Shown in pieces: positions 33,879 through 42,041 of a DNA stretch of 58,677 nucleotides. A program made the position numbers and the translations under genes. Position 1 is the stretch's first letter; every line of letters begins with the position of its first letter. This stretch comes from Sphingobacteriia bacterium (GTDB lineage: Bacteria; Bacteroidota; Bacteroidia; Chitinophagales; Chitinophagaceae): NCBI GenBank assembly GCA_015999745.1, contig JAECQP010000018.1, positions 2,543-61,219 of the forward strand. Reading direction: 5' to 3'. Below the pieces are notes generated by a model. The model was not told the DNA's origin and ran no database searches. It was given only the letters and a program-made list of their open reading frames with translations.

Positions 33879-33903
33879 TAAATTTGCACTTGCATTATGC
33901 AAA
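33879..33903 (+). promoter_or_regulatory. hxlR promoter with operator
   Basis: A -33 TTG at 33856-33858, a 20-nt spacer and a perfect -7 TAAATTTG (33879-33886) are followed by TTTGCACTTGCATTATGCAAA (33883-33903), an imperfect palindrome with TTTGCA/TGCAAA arms. The first 13 bases after TTTG match the divergent promoter, so both are probably controlled by the same protein. Confidence 0.6.
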
Positions 33904-33906
33904 ACA

Positions 33907-34362
33907 ATGAAAGAAATAAGAAAACGTTCAGAATGTCCGATCAGTTACTGCTTGGACTTTTTTGGGGACAAATGGGCTTTACTCATTATTAGGGATATAG
34001 TCCTGAATGATAAATATACGTTTGGAGATTTTTTAAGTTCAGACGAAAGTATCGCGACCAACATATTAACAGACCGGCTGAAAATGTTGGAAGCAGAAGG
34101 GTTTATTGTGAAATATCCTGTCCCTGGAAAAGCTAGGGTTGGTTATTGTCTAACCGAAGAAGGCATCAGTCTCATTTCCGTTGTCATAGAGATGGCGTTG
34201 TGGGGAGCCTCAAAGAATGTAAATGGGTACAGAAAAGAGCTTGGTGCTGAGCTTAAAAAGGACAAGTCCAAAGTGATTAAACAGTTGGCTACTAAGTTTA
34301 CCAAAAAATATAGAAGGGTTAAAAACAATTTGGAGCAATTAGATGAAAAATCTAAAAAATGA
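33907..34362 (+). CDS. HxlR family transcriptional regulator
   Basis: A 151-residue winged-helix regulator. The HxlR signature is clear: RSECPISYCLDFFGDKWALLIIRDI at 6-30, with the family's conserved Cys10 and Cys15, then the recognition region ILTDRLKMLEAEGFI and the wing (GKARVGYCLTEEGISL). HxlR proteins often sense electrophiles or aldehydes through the N-terminal Cys and control a neighbouring oxidoreductase. It is divergent from the SDR operon, with matching palindromes at both promoters, so autoregulation and control of the SDR are likely. The lysine-rich C-terminal 40 residues exceed the usual family length. Confidence 0.88.
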   Translation: MKEIRKRSECPISYCLDFFGDKWALLIIRDIVLNDKYTFGDFLSSDESIATNILTDRLKMLEAEGFIVKYPVPGKARVGYCLTEEGISLISVVIEMALWGASKNVNGYRKELGAELKKDKSKVIKQLATKFTKKYRRVKNNLEQLDEKSKK

Positions 34363-34506
34363 TAGCTGCCATATTCGAATTTCTCATTAGTTATTTTCCA
34401 AAGTAACCTACCCTTTATCTTTGAGTTTGCTACAGTGAAATAAGCTATAAATTTACGCTAAAAATACCCGTTATTGTAAATTCTTATAGATATTTCCTTT
34501 TCTGCT

Positions 34507-35049
34507 TTAACTAATCCAGTCCACAGTCATTGTATGAGAAGTCCATTTCCCCTGAGCATCTTTCTTTATTTCTACTGTGAAGGCACCTTGTTGTAAACCA
34601 TTCACATAAATAATGCACGTATTGCCGTCTTTCGAAAAAAATGGATTACTTATCGAATATATTGCGGTATAGTGATATGTTTTTTGGTAGAAGATCCATC
34701 TGTCTTTTATTTCACTTCCTTTTGTTACAGGAAAATAAAATTTAAAACCCTTCAAAGAAAGGGATGGATCTAACCATGGAGCTAAGCTTACCCTTTCCTT
34801 CAATGTGTCTTTGGGTGATTCAGGAAAGTACTTTTGAAGGATGAGCCAATAACTTGCCTCCCGACCGGGATCAAGATGTATGATCTTCTTCACATCCAAA
34901 GGAAGTAGAACTAAGGCACCAGTATCTCTGTTTTTTAGCAAAACATTTTTAAGAAGGTAACATACCGGGTCCTGCATGCTGCGTTGCGCATTGTCTTGAG
35001 CATGAAGGCTGCCGAACGACAGCATGAAAACGAATAGCAGTATACGCAT
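34507..35049 (-). CDS. Hypothetical exported protein
   Basis: A 180-residue protein, taking the Met that begins a signal peptide (MRILLFVFMLSFGSLHAQ); the frame extends 14 codons further upstream without support. The mature part has KNRDTGALVLLPLDVKKIIHLD and ends with a beta-rich segment (NTCIIYVNGLQQGAFTVEIKKD). No domain was recognised. It lies in the AT-rich segment next to the outer-membrane protein gene; the 200-nt gap between them holds nothing I can identify. Confidence 0.6.
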   Translation of the reverse strand: MRILLFVFMLSFGSLHAQDNAQRSMQDPVCYLLKNVLLKNRDTGALVLLPLDVKKIIHLDPGREASYWLILQKYFPESPKDTLKERVSLAPWLDPSLSLKGFKFYFPVTKGSEIKDRWIFYQKTYHYTAIYSISNPFFSKDGNTCIIYVNGLQQGAFTVEIKKDAQGKWTSHTMTVDWIS

Positions 35050-35252
35050 TTTGGTATTCTTTGTACTCAAATTAAGAAAGATTTTGCCCAATCACCCTCC
35101 TTTTTTTGTTTCCATTATAAAAGGTCCTGTCTGATACCCTTTCAAATAAGTAATGCATTTTTGTATGATCTTTAATTTATTGCAATGAATGACGTTTGTG
35201 ATCGGGAGGGAGTATTCGATATTTGATTCGAGAATGCGTTACCAGTTGGTGT

Positions 35253-36311
35253 TTACTTATTTGGCACATAAGCCAGGCGAAAGCTATAGGTCTGGAAATT
35301 GTTAAACTTCGATTCATTTTTTGAAGTATTTACTTGGGGAAGGGTTGTAAAATCAAAGTGCAAACTCATTGGTAATTTGAAAAGTAAATATGAGGGGAGA
35401 TGTAACCCCAAGCCATAGGTGAGTGCTGAAATATTGCTTTTGTTGTCATAAGGAAGTCCGTAGTCATATACTTTTTCTGAATACCATCCACTACGTAAAG
35501 AAAGTAAGTTGCAAACCATGATTTCCCCACCAAATTTTACCGCGGATCTGTAGGCTGAATTCAGCAACATTTGGTACTCTGATAAGGCAGTTATTTTGAA
35601 CAGCGGCGTTGAATCGGCTCCGGATTTTTTCCCAAATTGAGTTATGTAGCTAATGCCATATCGAGCTATTACGGGTAAGCGATATGTTTGTTCTATAGTA
35701 TTAAACGTTGCGTTAATTTTCGAAAAATTTACATTACTAACGCTAACGCCAATATTGATTTGTTGCTGCTGCTTTCTACTAGAATAGATGGGGATTTTTT
35801 TTATTGCTCCGACATCCAAAAATAAACATGATGATGTTCGATCAATCCCGGGTTGCCAGACGAAATAATTTGCATTTAATCCAACCAGTACATTTTTAAT
35901 AGGTTCGGCGGCGATCGTTATTGTATTTTTTTCACTATACGGTGTTTTTGTCGCGTTAATTACTTGCGTTTTGCCGTAGTTAAACTGAAACCGAGAAAGT
36001 GCAATTTGAAGATATTTATTTGGTTTATAGCTTACTCCGTAAAATGTGTAATATCCTTTGGTTGAGTAATATCCGGGCGGAGTAAATGAAGCATTCATTT
36101 CTATTCGATTGCAGGTTGCAATTCCTGCGGGATTGAAATGAATACTCCCCAAATCTCCATCAATAGCTGCATAACTTTTTGCCATGGCTTCAGCTCTCGC
36201 GCTCGGCATTCTCCCAAAAAAGAATTCCGGTAGGGTGCCGAATTGATATTGGCCAAACGAATGCGTTATACATAGAATTGTTAGCACTGTCAAAACTAAT
36301 CGCCCTTGCAT
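35253..36311 (-). CDS. PorV/PorQ-like outer-membrane beta-barrel protein
   Basis: A 352-residue predicted beta-barrel with a signal peptide (MQGRLVLTVLTILCITHSFG). After it comes ARAEAMAKSYAAIDGDLGSI, then HFNPAGIA, the N-terminal pattern of the PorV/PorQ/FadL-like proteins. PorV shuttles T9SS substrates in the outer membrane, while PorQ helps attach them; SprF-type proteins support SprB-like adhesins. The gene follows a truncated T9SS type B sorting domain by 4 nt, the arrangement expected for a secretion partner of the lost cargo. The precise subfamily is not certain. Confidence 0.6.
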   Translation of the reverse strand: MQGRLVLTVLTILCITHSFGQYQFGTLPEFFFGRMPSARAEAMAKSYAAIDGDLGSIHFNPAGIATCNRIEMNASFTPPGYYSTKGYYTFYGVSYKPNKYLQIALSRFQFNYGKTQVINATKTPYSEKNTITIAAEPIKNVLVGLNANYFVWQPGIDRTSSCLFLDVGAIKKIPIYSSRKQQQQINIGVSVSNVNFSKINATFNTIEQTYRLPVIARYGISYITQFGKKSGADSTPLFKITALSEYQMLLNSAYRSAVKFGGEIMVCNLLSLRSGWYSEKVYDYGLPYDNKSNISALTYGLGLHLPSYLLFKLPMSLHFDFTTLPQVNTSKNESKFNNFQTYSFRLAYVPNK

Positions 36312-36315
36312 ACCC

Positions 36316-36585
36316 CTAAGTTATGCGAAACAATGTCACATCTCCTGTATTGTATCCTTCTCCTTTTGACCCAATTATCCACGCAGGACACCCTCTAAAT
36401 ATTACAGCCCAAACATAAACTCCTTGAGGCTGGGGCGTACTACCTGTAATTCCATTCCATCCATACGATGCCTTTGTAGGTCCATAGGAATGAAAAACTT
36501 CGCTTCCCCATCTATTCCAGATAATAAATTCAGAGCCAGAATAATCCTCAAGATTTATTGGATAAAAAAAGTCAACACACCTCAT
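36316..36585 (-). pseudogene. Truncated T9SS type B (gliding motility-associated) sorting domain
   Basis: The 89-residue frame contains SEFIIWNRWGSEVFHSYGPT, WNGITGSTPQPQGVYVW and a terminal VTLFRIT. These are the hallmarks of the CHU_C/type B sorting domain that normally ends adhesins of 500-6,000 residues. There is no signal peptide and no cargo part, so it cannot be exported as it stands. Its upstream limit falls within 15 nt of the yifB stop, so the rest of the gene was evidently lost by deletion or rearrangement. It could still be translated from the ATG at 36585. Confidence 0.65.
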
Positions 36586-36600
36586 TAATATCTCGCATTC

Positions 36601-38142
36601 TCACCCTCCCCATCCCTCCCTGTCCAGGCTGCGGTATTGGATGGCTTCTGCAATATGTTCGGGTTTGATGTCGTCACTGGCGGCCAGGTCGGCAATGGTG
36701 CGGCTTACTTTGAGGATGCGGTCGTAAGCACGGGCGCTTAGATTCAGGCGTTCCATGGCTTTCTTTAAGAGGTTTTCCGAAACCTTGTTCAGTACACAAA
36801 TTTTTCTGGCAAGGCCCGCACTCATATGCGCATTGGCATAAATACCTTCTTCCCCGTTCAATCGTTCTGCCTGAATGGCCCTGGCTTCCATCACTCTTTT
36901 TCTGATTGCTGCAGAAGATTCTCCCGGCTGTTCGTTGTTCAATGAAGTGAAACTGACCGGTGTTACTTCCACATGCAGGTCTATCCGGTCCAGCAGGGGG
37001 CCGGATACTTTGTTCAGGTATTTCTGAACCATCCCCGGTGCACAGGTGCAGTCTTTGTCTGGGTGGTTGTAATAGCCGCAGGGGCAGGGGTTCATGGAAG
37101 CAAGCAACATAAAGCTGGCCGGGAAATCCAGCGCTGTTCTGGCTCTGGAAATACTGACTTTTCTTTCTTCCATCGGTTGCCGCATCACTTCTAAAACCGT
37201 TCGCCTGAATTCCGGTAACTCATCCAGGAACAGTACGCCATTGTGTGCCAGTGAAATTTCTCCCGGCTGCGGATTACTGCCTCCGCCCACCATGGCGATA
37301 TCCGAAATGGTATGGTGGGGTGAACGAAATGGACGGTGACTGATCAGTGAACTGTTGGCGGGCAGTTTGCCGGCAACACTGTGAATTTTTGTTGTTTCCA
37401 GCGCTTCCTGCAAGCTCAATGGCGGAAGGATGGTGGGCATTCTTTTCGCCAGCATGGTCTTGCCTGCACCGGGCGGGCCAATCAGTATGGCATTGTGCGC
37501 ACCTGCCGCTGTGATCTCCAGTGCCCGTTTGATGTTTTCCTGCCCTCTTACATCGGCAAAATCCATTCCAAATGCATCCAGGGTGTTGAAGAATTCATCA
37601 CGTGTATGCACTACTTCAGGCTGTAAAGCGTTTTCATCTTCAAAGAAGCGAATGACTTCTCTTATATGTTCGGTACCATACACGTTCAGGTTATTCACCA
37701 TTGCTGCTTCGCGTACATTGGCCCTGGGTACAATCAGTCCTTTGAATCCTTCTTTGCGCGCCTGTATGGCAATGGGCAATGCGCCTTTGATCGGTTGTAC
37801 CGTTCCGTCTAATCCAAGCTCTCCCATGATGATATATTCACTCAACCGTTCGGGGTGCACAAGCTGTTCGCTGGCGCCAAGTACTGCCAGTGCTATCGGA
37901 AGATCCAGTGCAGATCCTGTTTTACGAATATCGGCGGGTGCAAGATTAACCACTACCTTGGTCCTTGGCATGTGCAGGCCATTGGTCTTGATGGCGCTCT
38001 CGGTTCGCTGTAAGCTTTCCCTGACAGCACTATCGGGCAGCCCTACAATGCTGTAGCCCTGTCCCATACTTACGTTTACTTCAATGGTGATGGTGATGGC
38101 GTCTACGCCGTAGACTGCGCTTCCAAATGTTTTCACTAGCAT
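36601..38142 (-). CDS. YifB/ComM family Mg-chelatase-like AAA+ ATPase
   Basis: A 513-residue protein with three parts: an N-terminal Lon-like ChlI domain (1-170: VGLPDSAVRESLQR, DIRKTGSALDLPIALA), an AAA+ core with Walker A GPPGAGKT at 222-229 and Walker B FLDELPEF near 300, and a C-terminal Mg-chelatase domain (AYDRILKVSRTIADL). The family includes ComM, a branch-migration helicase that aids integration of transforming DNA. A zinc-like Cys cluster (NPCPCGYYNHPDKDCTC) is present, as usual. It marks the right edge of the accessory segment. Confidence 0.9.
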   Translation of the reverse strand: MLVKTFGSAVYGVDAITITIEVNVSMGQGYSIVGLPDSAVRESLQRTESAIKTNGLHMPRTKVVVNLAPADIRKTGSALDLPIALAVLGASEQLVHPERLSEYIIMGELGLDGTVQPIKGALPIAIQARKEGFKGLIVPRANVREAAMVNNLNVYGTEHIREVIRFFEDENALQPEVVHTRDEFFNTLDAFGMDFADVRGQENIKRALEITAAGAHNAILIGPPGAGKTMLAKRMPTILPPLSLQEALETTKIHSVAGKLPANSSLISHRPFRSPHHTISDIAMVGGGSNPQPGEISLAHNGVLFLDELPEFRRTVLEVMRQPMEERKVSISRARTALDFPASFMLLASMNPCPCGYYNHPDKDCTCAPGMVQKYLNKVSGPLLDRIDLHVEVTPVSFTSLNNEQPGESSAAIRKRVMEARAIQAERLNGEEGIYANAHMSAGLARKICVLNKVSENLLKKAMERLNLSARAYDRILKVSRTIADLAASDDIKPEHIAEAIQYRSLDREGWGG

Positions 38143-38213
38143 AAATGACCTCTCTTGGTGTTGATGAAATGAGAGGTTACAAACAATGCGAAACTAGTCT
38201 TTTTTTCAACTCG

Positions 38214-39554
38214 TTAATTGTGTGCGAGTATTTCTGCTGCGGCCCTTTCCCCGCTTCTTACCGCCCCTTCCATGTACCCGTTGTATTCCCTGCTGGTTTC
38301 TGTTCCCGCCCAGTGAATCCGCCCCGTAGGTGCCGCAAGACTGGCAGGGTATTGTGTAATGCTGTTGACCGGGAACATACCTGCATAGCATCCTTTGGTA
38401 TAGGGTTCCTCTGTAAAACTCTTATCGATATATCGTTGCGGATGAGCTGCTTCCGGACCGTACATCCGGGTAAATGCCGCAATGACCTGTTGTTTTCGTT
38501 CTGCCTCGGGCAATTGCATCAGTTGCTTTGCTTTATTGCCGAGCGCAAATCCCATCAGTATGCCTTTGTTGCCATCATAGGGCGAATTATCGAAGATCAC
38601 CGATACGATTTCATCCGGCGCTGCACAGAGTCCGTTCTGCCCCTTCGCTCTCCAGAATGGCTTTTCATAGATGCCATAGCATTTGACCACACTGCCCATG
38701 AAGGATTGCTGCATCAGTTGCCATTGAGCCGTGGGTAATGGTTGTTCAAAATGAATTTCCCTGGCTACTGCCGGTGGTACGGCTACTATGATGCGATTGG
38801 TCCGGTATTCAAACCCTTCGCCCTTGACCGTTACATGATCTGCCTGCTGGTGGATACTTGTTACAGGACTGTTGTACACTATGGATTCGTTCAATTGTCC
38901 GGCCATTTTATTACAAATGGTTTGTGCGCCGCCCTTGAGTCTGTGTTGCTGCGCACCGTTTCGGATATTCATCAGGAACTCAAAATCCTGATTGCTTTTG
39001 ATGTATTGCAATGCATGCAGCAATGATATCTCCCGGCAGTCGGTGGCATAGATTGCTTCGGCTGCTACTGCAAACATTTTTCTGGCTGTGGCATTGCCCA
39101 TTTGTTGGTTCATCCAATCCTGGAGGCTCATAGCGTCCTGTGCTGCTGCGTTGGGGCTTTGCCAGGGTTCGTTTAAATTGATTTTCTTAGCCAATCGGTT
39201 GATCTTCCGGATGGCTGCATCCAGGCTCAGCAATGCGAACAATGGGAGCGGAGGTATAATGCCTTTATAATGCCTGGTTTTTCCGTTCAGTAATAAAGTG
39301 CTCCTGCCTGTATCGTGTGTGGCAAATGTTTCCACACCATATTCTTTGGCCAATGCATACATCCGTTCATGCCCGGGGCCAATCCATTGCCCGCCCAGGT
39401 CTGCATAATTGCCATCTGCGAAATATTCTGTGAGAATTCTTCCGCCCACTCTTTCACGGGCTTCCAGAACGAGTATGTTTTTCCCGGCTGCTTTCAGTTG
39501 CCTTGCTGCGGCGAGGCCGGCATAGCCTGCGCCAATGATGATGCAATCTTTCAT
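38214..39554 (-). CDS. Flavin monoamine oxidase family protein
   Basis: A 446-residue FAD-dependent amine oxidase. The dinucleotide-binding motif GAGYAGLAAARQL starts at residue 8 and is followed by the second Gly-rich block ERVGGRI. The C-terminal FAD segment (IHWAGTETSREYNGYMEGAVRSG) is complete. The family oxidises primary or secondary amines, with O2 or another acceptor; the substrate is unknown. No signal peptide is visible. Its ATG overlaps the stop of the nitrilase-like gene (TAATG), so the two are translationally coupled. Confidence 0.88.
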   Translation of the reverse strand: MKDCIIIGAGYAGLAAARQLKAAGKNILVLEARERVGGRILTEYFADGNYADLGGQWIGPGHERMYALAKEYGVETFATHDTGRSTLLLNGKTRHYKGIIPPLPLFALLSLDAAIRKINRLAKKINLNEPWQSPNAAAQDAMSLQDWMNQQMGNATARKMFAVAAEAIYATDCREISLLHALQYIKSNQDFEFLMNIRNGAQQHRLKGGAQTICNKMAGQLNESIVYNSPVTSIHQQADHVTVKGEGFEYRTNRIIVAVPPAVAREIHFEQPLPTAQWQLMQQSFMGSVVKCYGIYEKPFWRAKGQNGLCAAPDEIVSVIFDNSPYDGNKGILMGFALGNKAKQLMQLPEAERKQQVIAAFTRMYGPEAAHPQRYIDKSFTEEPYTKGCYAGMFPVNSITQYPASLAAPTGRIHWAGTETSREYNGYMEGAVRSGERAAAEILAHN

Positions 39555-40702
39555 TAGTTGTTTAACCAGAGGTTAACGATCCGTCCTCCGGTGGCCGGAG
39601 GTAGAACGGTGAGCGAATCTTTGTTTAATACCAGCACCCTTCCTTCCGCTTTCATATTCCAGATCTTTCCGTAAAAAAACACATTCATACCATAGTGGAC
39701 TCCTGCCTTCACTGCTCTGGGCCCCATGCTGTATTTCTGCCAGGCATCTCCCTCGGAAATCTTTCCATAATCTGCTGTGTCCACATCAGGCGGAGCTTTG
39801 AATCCATTGTATCCCTTCCAGGGGGCATTCCATATTGAATCGGTGCCTCCGAGAGAAGGTACCACCAGCATTTTTACGTCGGGCGTGATTTTTTCATAGG
39901 CCCCGGGATACCAACTGTCTGCGCATACCAGTAACCCCATTTTGCCTGCGGGGGTATTGATCACCGGAGTTTGTGAGATTTCCCCGCTGTTGGTAAATGA
40001 AAGTTCATCATTAACCGGATAGATTTTCTTTACCAGCGGGCTGGCAATTTTTCCATCGGGATTGAATACAACAGCGGTGTTGTACAATGGTCCTTTTTTG
40101 ATAACCAGTTTACCTTCGGCCGATATGGATGGATCCGGCAATACAATAGAGCCGGCTGCAATCGTTACTTTAAATTCCTGTGCCAGTGCACTGAACACTT
40201 CCTGGTAAATCAGCCCGGCCTGTTTGCCCTTCATGGCCAGTGCTGCATATTTGGTCTTGTCTTTTACATCCGGTGCAGTGAGCCATTCTGCAGTAAATTT
40301 GAAAATATTGGTCATGACCAGTTCTTTCATGGCATCTTCGATGCTGGCTTTCTGATACAGGCTTTCTTTCTGCTCGTAAGCCACCAGCCAGGTGCCGATG
40401 TATTCCGGAAATACCACTACTGTTTTCTCGTTCAGCAGGTTTTTTTTCCGGGCTTCCAGCAGGTAGATCTTAATGCTTTCTTTGAAGGTAGGAATATTAG
40501 CATAGTTCAATGCAGTAAGGTGGGGTTGGATTCCCACGATATTGCCTTTCCCTGAGTCCGCTCCGAAATTCACCACGGCATCGGCAGGCACTCCGGCCCT
40601 GGTTACAATGCTGTGCTGCTTAGGTACACCTGCCAGTATCCAAATATTATAGAGCAATATGGCAAGCAGGAGTGCTAAGAAAATCCGGAGAAAGAGTTTC
40701 AT
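39554..40702 (-). CDS. Membrane-anchored carbon-nitrogen hydrolase
   Basis: A 382-residue nitrilase-superfamily amidohydrolase. Residues 4-27 are a membrane anchor, so the enzyme faces the periplasm or inner-membrane surface. The Glu-Lys-Cys triad is visible: Glu100 in VVFPEY, Lys225/226 in LVKKIYPV and Cys260 in LLVCADSWYP. The long insertion between Glu and Lys is larger than in cytosolic nitrilases. The substrate is unknown. It is coupled to the amine oxidase gene downstream by a 1-nt overlap and lies 24 nt after the MutS-like gene. The pair may process a nitrogen compound in two steps, but that is inferred. Confidence 0.8.
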   Translation of the reverse strand: MKLFLRIFLALLLAILLYNIWILAGVPKQHSIVTRAGVPADAVVNFGADSGKGNIVGIQPHLTALNYANIPTFKESIKIYLLEARKKNLLNEKTVVVFPEYIGTWLVAYEQKESLYQKASIEDAMKELVMTNIFKFTAEWLTAPDVKDKTKYAALAMKGKQAGLIYQEVFSALAQEFKVTIAAGSIVLPDPSISAEGKLVIKKGPLYNTAVVFNPDGKIASPLVKKIYPVNDELSFTNSGEISQTPVINTPAGKMGLLVCADSWYPGAYEKITPDVKMLVVPSLGGTDSIWNAPWKGYNGFKAPPDVDTADYGKISEGDAWQKYSMGPRAVKAGVHYGMNVFFYGKIWNMKAEGRVLVLNKDSLTVLPPATGGRIVNLWLNN

Positions 40703-40726
40703 TTGGTTTATTTGTAGTTAAGATAC

Positions 40727-42040
40727 TTATAATTTCTCTAACAAATCAACTACGCCCTCTCTTTTGAGGATGAGGTATCCCAACCTGTCGTTACTGATCC
40801 CTTCTTTCAACTGGTAGCTGAAAATCAGTTGGTCGTTCTGTACGGCTGTTTCAAAATAACGGAACTGGATATTCTCGTATTTTTTGAGCGAATCTCCAAT
40901 TTCATACAGGTGGGTGGAAAGGATGAACAGTGCGTTCTTCATCCGATGCAACCCTTCTATTACAGTGGTGCTGCATTTTACCGCATCCTGTTGATTGGTT
41001 CCTTTAAACAGTTCATCGATCAGGATCAGCCACTTCCTGCCGTCGCTGATTTGGTTGATGGTATTCTTGATCCGCTGCACCTCATTAAAAAAGAAACTTT
41101 CGCCTTTGGCTATATTATCAACCACCTGGATATTACTGAGTAATCCGTCGAAATAGCTGAGTTGCATCCGCTTCGCGGGTACGGCCATGCCGATATGTGC
41201 CAGGTATACGGCAAGGCCCGCTGCCTTGATAAAGGTGCTTTTTCCGGCCATATTGGCTCCTGTAAGAAAGAGGAAATTCTTTTGTACGGAGAGGTTAACG
41301 GAATAGTTTACCGGAGTAGGCAACATAAAATGAAACAGCTCTTCCGCATCTATATAGGGCTCATCTTGTCCCAACAGTTCCGGGAAATGAAACCCGTATT
41401 TTGTACCTGCCTTTGCCAGGCTCATATAAGCGTCCAGTTTGGCATAAATGTCTATCAGTTCAAACGAATAAGACTTGAAATGATTCCTGATATAGTTGGC
41501 ATAAGTCAACACTTCTATCGGGGTCAGTTTGTCTTTTTCTTTGGTGATCATATCTGGTATCACCGATTTCTGCAGGATCATACGAATCCGTTCTGCTAAC
41601 AAATTGAGTTGATTGCCAGCCTCTTTAGGTGCTATCAGTCCTGCGATCCGGTCCATTCCCTTCAGAAAATCAAGGGTATGCTGAATGGTAAACAGGGTCA
41701 TGGAATAATCGCCCTTGTGGAAGATTCGGTACCATAAGCTGCTGACCAGGTCGGCATGGTGAGGGTAGGGCTCTGCCGCGGTTTCATAAAATTTATCCAG
41801 TACCATGATAGTGCCGTTGGTAGGACTCAGCGGCCATTGTCCCAGGATATTTCCCAGATGCCGGATCGTTTGCTGCGTATCCAGTATGGCTGTTACAGAA
41901 CCCAGCGGATTGCTCAGCAGGTAACGGAGATGGTTCCTTCCTTCATTGGTGGTAGTGAGGTTCAGGTGATTAAACACCGACTGATCCTCATCACCATGAA
42001 AAATGGATAAATCGTTCAGGGTAATTTTGTCTACTTGCAT
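40727..42040 (-). CDS. MutS-like ATPase lacking the mismatch-recognition domain
   Basis: A 437-residue protein, taking the Met of MQVDKITLNDLSIF. A longer frame of 461 codons overlaps the upstream gene by 71 nt, while the chosen start leaves 1 nt. It contains the helical lever/clamp part (about 20-250) and the MutS domain V ATPase: Walker A TGANMAGKST at 260-269, the ABC-like signature region (VVDNIAKGESFFF), Walker B WLILIDELFKGTN and the LSTHLYE switch. The N-terminal mismatch-binding domains I-II of true MutS are absent, and no Smr domain follows as in MutS2. It belongs to an uncharacterised MutS-like group common in Bacteroidota. It is cotranscribed with the dihydroorotase-like gene. Confidence 0.8.
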   Translation of the reverse strand: MQVDKITLNDLSIFHGDEDQSVFNHLNLTTTNEGRNHLRYLLSNPLGSVTAILDTQQTIRHLGNILGQWPLSPTNGTIMVLDKFYETAAEPYPHHADLVSSLWYRIFHKGDYSMTLFTIQHTLDFLKGMDRIAGLIAPKEAGNQLNLLAERIRMILQKSVIPDMITKEKDKLTPIEVLTYANYIRNHFKSYSFELIDIYAKLDAYMSLAKAGTKYGFHFPELLGQDEPYIDAEELFHFMLPTPVNYSVNLSVQKNFLFLTGANMAGKSTFIKAAGLAVYLAHIGMAVPAKRMQLSYFDGLLSNIQVVDNIAKGESFFFNEVQRIKNTINQISDGRKWLILIDELFKGTNQQDAVKCSTTVIEGLHRMKNALFILSTHLYEIGDSLKKYENIQFRYFETAVQNDQLIFSYQLKEGISNDRLGYLILKREGVVDLLEKL

Positions 42041-42041
42041 G

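Noticed and set aside
35753..35820. A8 run in the PorV-like gene as a slippage site
   Set aside because: It is shorter than the dnaX run and no domain boundary or meaningful truncated product was apparent.
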